Shown: positions 61,132-64,000 of the stretch, one piece after another
Layout: each line of letters starts with the position of its first letter
Position numbering within the stretch: position 1 is the stretch's first letter
NCBI GenBank assembly: GCA_963678675.1
Contig: OY783192.1
Span: forward strand, 506,001 to 570,000
Reading direction: 5' to 3'
Origin: Xiphydria camelus
Taxonomy: Eukaryota; Arthropoda; Insecta; Hymenoptera; Xiphydriidae
Length of the DNA: 64,000 nucleotides
Made by a program: the position numbers and the translations under genes
The notes under the pieces: generated by a model
Database searches by the model: none
The model's input: only the letters and a program-made list of their open reading frames with translations
Told to the model about the DNA's origin: nothing

Positions 61132-61393
61132 CACTGAGAGAAATAACTTGGTCAATCAAACCAAAAATCCTGATAATGATGACCAAACCGTTTGGTGAAA
61201 TACGGATCCTCCAACTGTTTGATTCAATTAACGACTTTTTAGTTAGAATAACTGAACATTTGGTTGGAATAATTAAACATGTAGTTAGAAAAACAAAATA
61301 TTTGGTTCATCTGACCAATATTTTGGTCAGACTAACTAAACGTGTCAAACTAGACGCGTTTTGTTACTTTAACCTAGTTATTTTTCTCAGTGT
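61132..61393. repeat. Family-1 MITE, full copy
   Basis: The ends cactgagagaaataacttgg and cctagttatttttctcagtg are inverted. The interior has atgaccaaaccgtttggtga and acggatcctcc. It overlaps the edge of the foldback arm. Confidence 0.85.
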
Positions 61394-61481
61394 ATCATTG
61401 TATACTGTATAACTATTAATTCCACATTCACATAACAACATTCAAGATGTTTTCCACCGCCAATAAAATACTATTAATGTA

Positions 61482-61736
61482 TACAGAGAAAAAGAATTAG
61501 TTGGATCTACGAAAAAATACTTACGGGGTCGCAAGTAATTATTTATTGGGACCAATTAGATTTATTTTCATATTATTTTGATATTTCCTGCAAGCACATA
61601 CTATTTCACACGATTGCAAGGAAGAGATATGAAATTGATGCGTTAAAAAGTTTAATTGATGTACAATTAATAAATAATGACTTGTGCGATCCCGCAAGTA
61701 ATTTTTAGTAGATCCAACTAACTCTTTTTCTCTGTG
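61482..61736. repeat. Family-2 MITE copy
   Basis: The ends acagagaaaaagaattagtt and caactaactctttttctctg are inverted. It is colinear with 33192-33445. Confidence 0.88.
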
Positions 61737-62050
61737 TATAGACAAGTAGTAGTATGTATATAAGTGCTACGCGTTGAATTGTAGTTCTTGCAATCTCGAG
61801 TCGAAATTTTAGATCTACTCGTTTAGGCATATAGTAAATCGATTTTTCATTGTATTAAAATCTTATGTTGAGCCTAAAACATGTTGGCCAATGGTAGTTC
61901 GCGAATGGAGTATTAAAAGCATCAAAGTAGGGGTAAAATTTCAAAGATGAAAGATTTATGTGCAATAAACAACGGTACTCTGTATCGTGTCGCTCGCGAG
62001 GGCACAACTTCTGCTATGTAAAATACCACTGATTACTCCATTTATTGATT

Positions 62051-64000
62051 ACACACAATTCGTGTTCTCGTGATTCGGGACTTCGTCTCGAACTTCGTTG
62101 ACGAAGAGAGAAGGCGTTTATAAAACCATTACACGCAATAGAGACAGACCAATGCAGTCATCGCTAGACGATCAACGACAAAGTTTACTCAGCCGACGTC
62201 ACGCGCAGTGATAACAACCCGGCTTCGAAGAATTAACAGCCTATATCGTCTACATCCCACTTCTCCGTACGAATCTCATACGATAACACTCACCTCGCGT
62301 CCTTTCCTCGTCGTTCGATCGCGCACAGAACTGTCAAAACACACTCGAAGTCACTGACATCTCTCCCAGCGGCTCGCGTTCCGGAATGTTGCGCTCTTCC
62401 AGAAGCCCTCTATCTCCTTCGCCCTCCGCCTCTCTTTCTCTCTCACCACCGTCCGCTTATCCGCTCTCCCGCTTTATCGCGTGCGCGCGAATTCCACGCG
62501 GAAAGCACACCGCCGCGAATACGTATCCCGCGGGCCGCGATTTCCCGTATCCCTCGCACTGTGTACGGGAGCACCTCGCGAGGATGTCGCCTCCTCCACG
62601 AGGAACCGAACCGCGAAAAAAAGGAACAAGCTCGAAAATCCGTCAGAGCACCACCGTCGTACGAGCGAACATCGACGAACTGTATATCTTCGGCCGTCTC
62701 TTCGCGCACTTTTCCCCGCCGACTCCCGACGAAAATCGAACGCGCGCGTCTCCGCACTCGGCTGCGAGGCCTCTGTCGCGCGGTAAACACGCGCGGAGAA
62801 CTCGCGTACCCACGTAAACGCGCTCCGCACGAGCGTAGGAACTCCTCTTCCGCGGCGACTCTCTTCCGTTGATATCCCAACGCCCAGAACACCTCGCCGC
62901 GCGTAACAGTGGCAGCCGCGTCGCAGGTTGTACACCTCGCGGCTCTCCTCCGGGCTTCTCCTTCGTCGCACGGCACGATAAAGTCTCGCGCGCGCGCGCG
63001 GAAACGTCGCAGTCCTTAATGAATGGTTGTTACGACGAAGCCGCGTGTTTCGTACTGATGCTCGGAAGAAGGTGGGTACCTACGGAGTCGGGCGGCCGGC
63101 CGGCCAGTCGGGAAGGCAGCAAGGCTGTCGTCGTCGTACGGCTCTACGGCCACGGGCGCGAGCACGCTGTGTTCGCTCGCTCGTTCGTTCCTCGGTTCGT
63201 TCGGTTCAACATTCCCCATCGACAGAAGCAACGGTACTTCGGGTCTTCCGTCTCGCTCTGGCCTCTCTGGTTACTGACCTCCGAAAATACGTATAATGCT
63301 TCCCTACGCCTCGCTCGCCGCACAGCACCTCCTCCTCCTCCTCTCTTCCTCCTCCTGCCGGGCTCCCCTCCTCTTCTTCTTCTACTTCTCCTCCGTCCTT
63401 CTCCTCCTTTTCCTCCTGACTCGCGCCGCGCTGCGGCGGCCCCGCGGAGAGGAGTCGGACGACGACGGGGAATCTGCCGGGGCGCGCGCACCGTGGCGTC
63501 GATCCTCTCGAGGAAGCTAGACGCGGCAAACTCGATTTCGTACGAAATCGGAAACGCGCGTTGCGGCCACGGCAGGCACGCGCGGGAAGGGAGATCTCTG
63601 CGGCGAGGACGGGGGCGAGGTGTTCGGGGCCGTTTTTTCACCCGTGTTCGTACGCGCGCTGTTGGCTACGGTTGCGCCATTGTTGGGGGAGCCGCTTTTT
63701 TCGTTGTACATTCGCGCGCGTATGAGTTTGTAGACGCCGTGTACGCATGTACGCGGGGATATGGGCGAGTGTTTTCTCTTTCGGTTTCGTTGGGACGCGG
63801 CGATTTTTACTCGTCGAGCGCGAGTGGGCGAATTTTTATTTCGCGATGACGTGCTTTTTACTCTTGAATGGGGGGGGGGGGGGAGGGAGGAGGGGTTTAA
63901 GGGGGTCTTAATCAAAACGGGGCTCGATGAAGCTTACGCGGTTCGCGCACTCTTCGACATAAATTCTTACGCTCTCCGGAATGAAAATTCTCAGAGGTGG
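62051..64000. other. CpG-rich right end of window, no gene seen
   Basis: Mainly CpG-rich from about 62260 on. It contains a run of about 14 G at 63868-63883 and pyrimidine-rich tracts near 63328-63415. Long frames on both strands (for example 62869-63849, 326 codons) overlap one another and lack motifs. The block may be the promoter side of a gene outside the window. Confidence 0.35.

Larger units (their letters stand above)
61061..62050. repeat. Long-armed foldback with two MITEs inside
   Basis: The left arm at about 61061-61138 (gagtggagtaattagtgata, catagcagaagttgtcctcg, gagcgacacagcacagagta) is matched by an inverted right arm at about 61974-62050 (tactctgtatcgtgtcgctc, gcacaacttctgctatgta, ccactgattactccattta). 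The arms are about 78 bp. Between them lie family-1 (61132-61393) and family-2 (61482-61736) MITEs plus about 240 bp of AT-rich DNA. Confidence 0.75.

Noticed and set aside
60446..61198. 250-codon plus-strand ORF
   Set aside because: Arg/Ala/Ser-rich translation occurs in all frames, it runs into a family-1 MITE, and no motif is present.
62869..63849. 326-codon plus-strand ORF
   Set aside because: Low-complexity Arg/Leu/Pro translation in CpG-rich DNA, with equally long frames on the other strand.

Overview
The window is nuclear DNA of an arthropod, most likely an insect. Its protein genes have short GT-AG introns, the coding families are animal ones, and most non-coding DNA consists of short TA-flanked palindromic transposon remnants set in CpG-rich sequence. 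That composition fits a hymenopteran such as an ant, but the species assignment is an inference.

Left part (1-19 kb), gene-dense. A partial Zasp66-type PDZ gene lies on the minus strand (2579-3997) and probably runs off the left edge. Next come two small-protein candidates: a 60-residue ORF on the plus strand (4425-4607) and a three-exon, 53-residue gene on the minus strand (4699-5128). Isovaleryl-CoA dehydrogenase (minus, 8 exons, 421 aa) and RNA polymerase III second-largest subunit POLR3B (plus, 16 exons, 1134 aa) diverge from a 721-bp shared promoter region. FAM76 (plus, 6 exons, 330 aa) follows.

Middle part (19-31 kb). The minus-strand gene is PRDM1/Blimp-1, with six coding exons and a 952-aa product. 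It has a SET-type PR domain, a long disordered linker and five zinc fingers. A presumed 3' UTR of about 3 kb follows the stop. Its 3.8-kb second intron carries an internally deleted piggyBac element with intact ends and TTAA target duplications.

Right part (31-64 kb). I found no convincing protein gene in this 33 kb upstream of Blimp-1, apart from one speculative 99-bp upstream exon. CpG-rich blocks alternate with AT-rich foldback elements (MITEs). At least ten recurring families are present, many with TA target duplications, and several are inserted inside one another. A Tc1-like remnant still encodes a transposase C-terminal motif. The block probably includes Blimp-1 promoter and regulatory DNA, or lies in introns of genes beyond the window.

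The genes are unrelated neighbours (muscle Z-disc, leucine catabolism, Pol III transcription, an uncharacterised nuclear-type protein, a developmental repressor). The only structural links are the divergent IVD/POLR3B pair and the head-to-head arrangement of Zasp66 with the 60-aa ORF.
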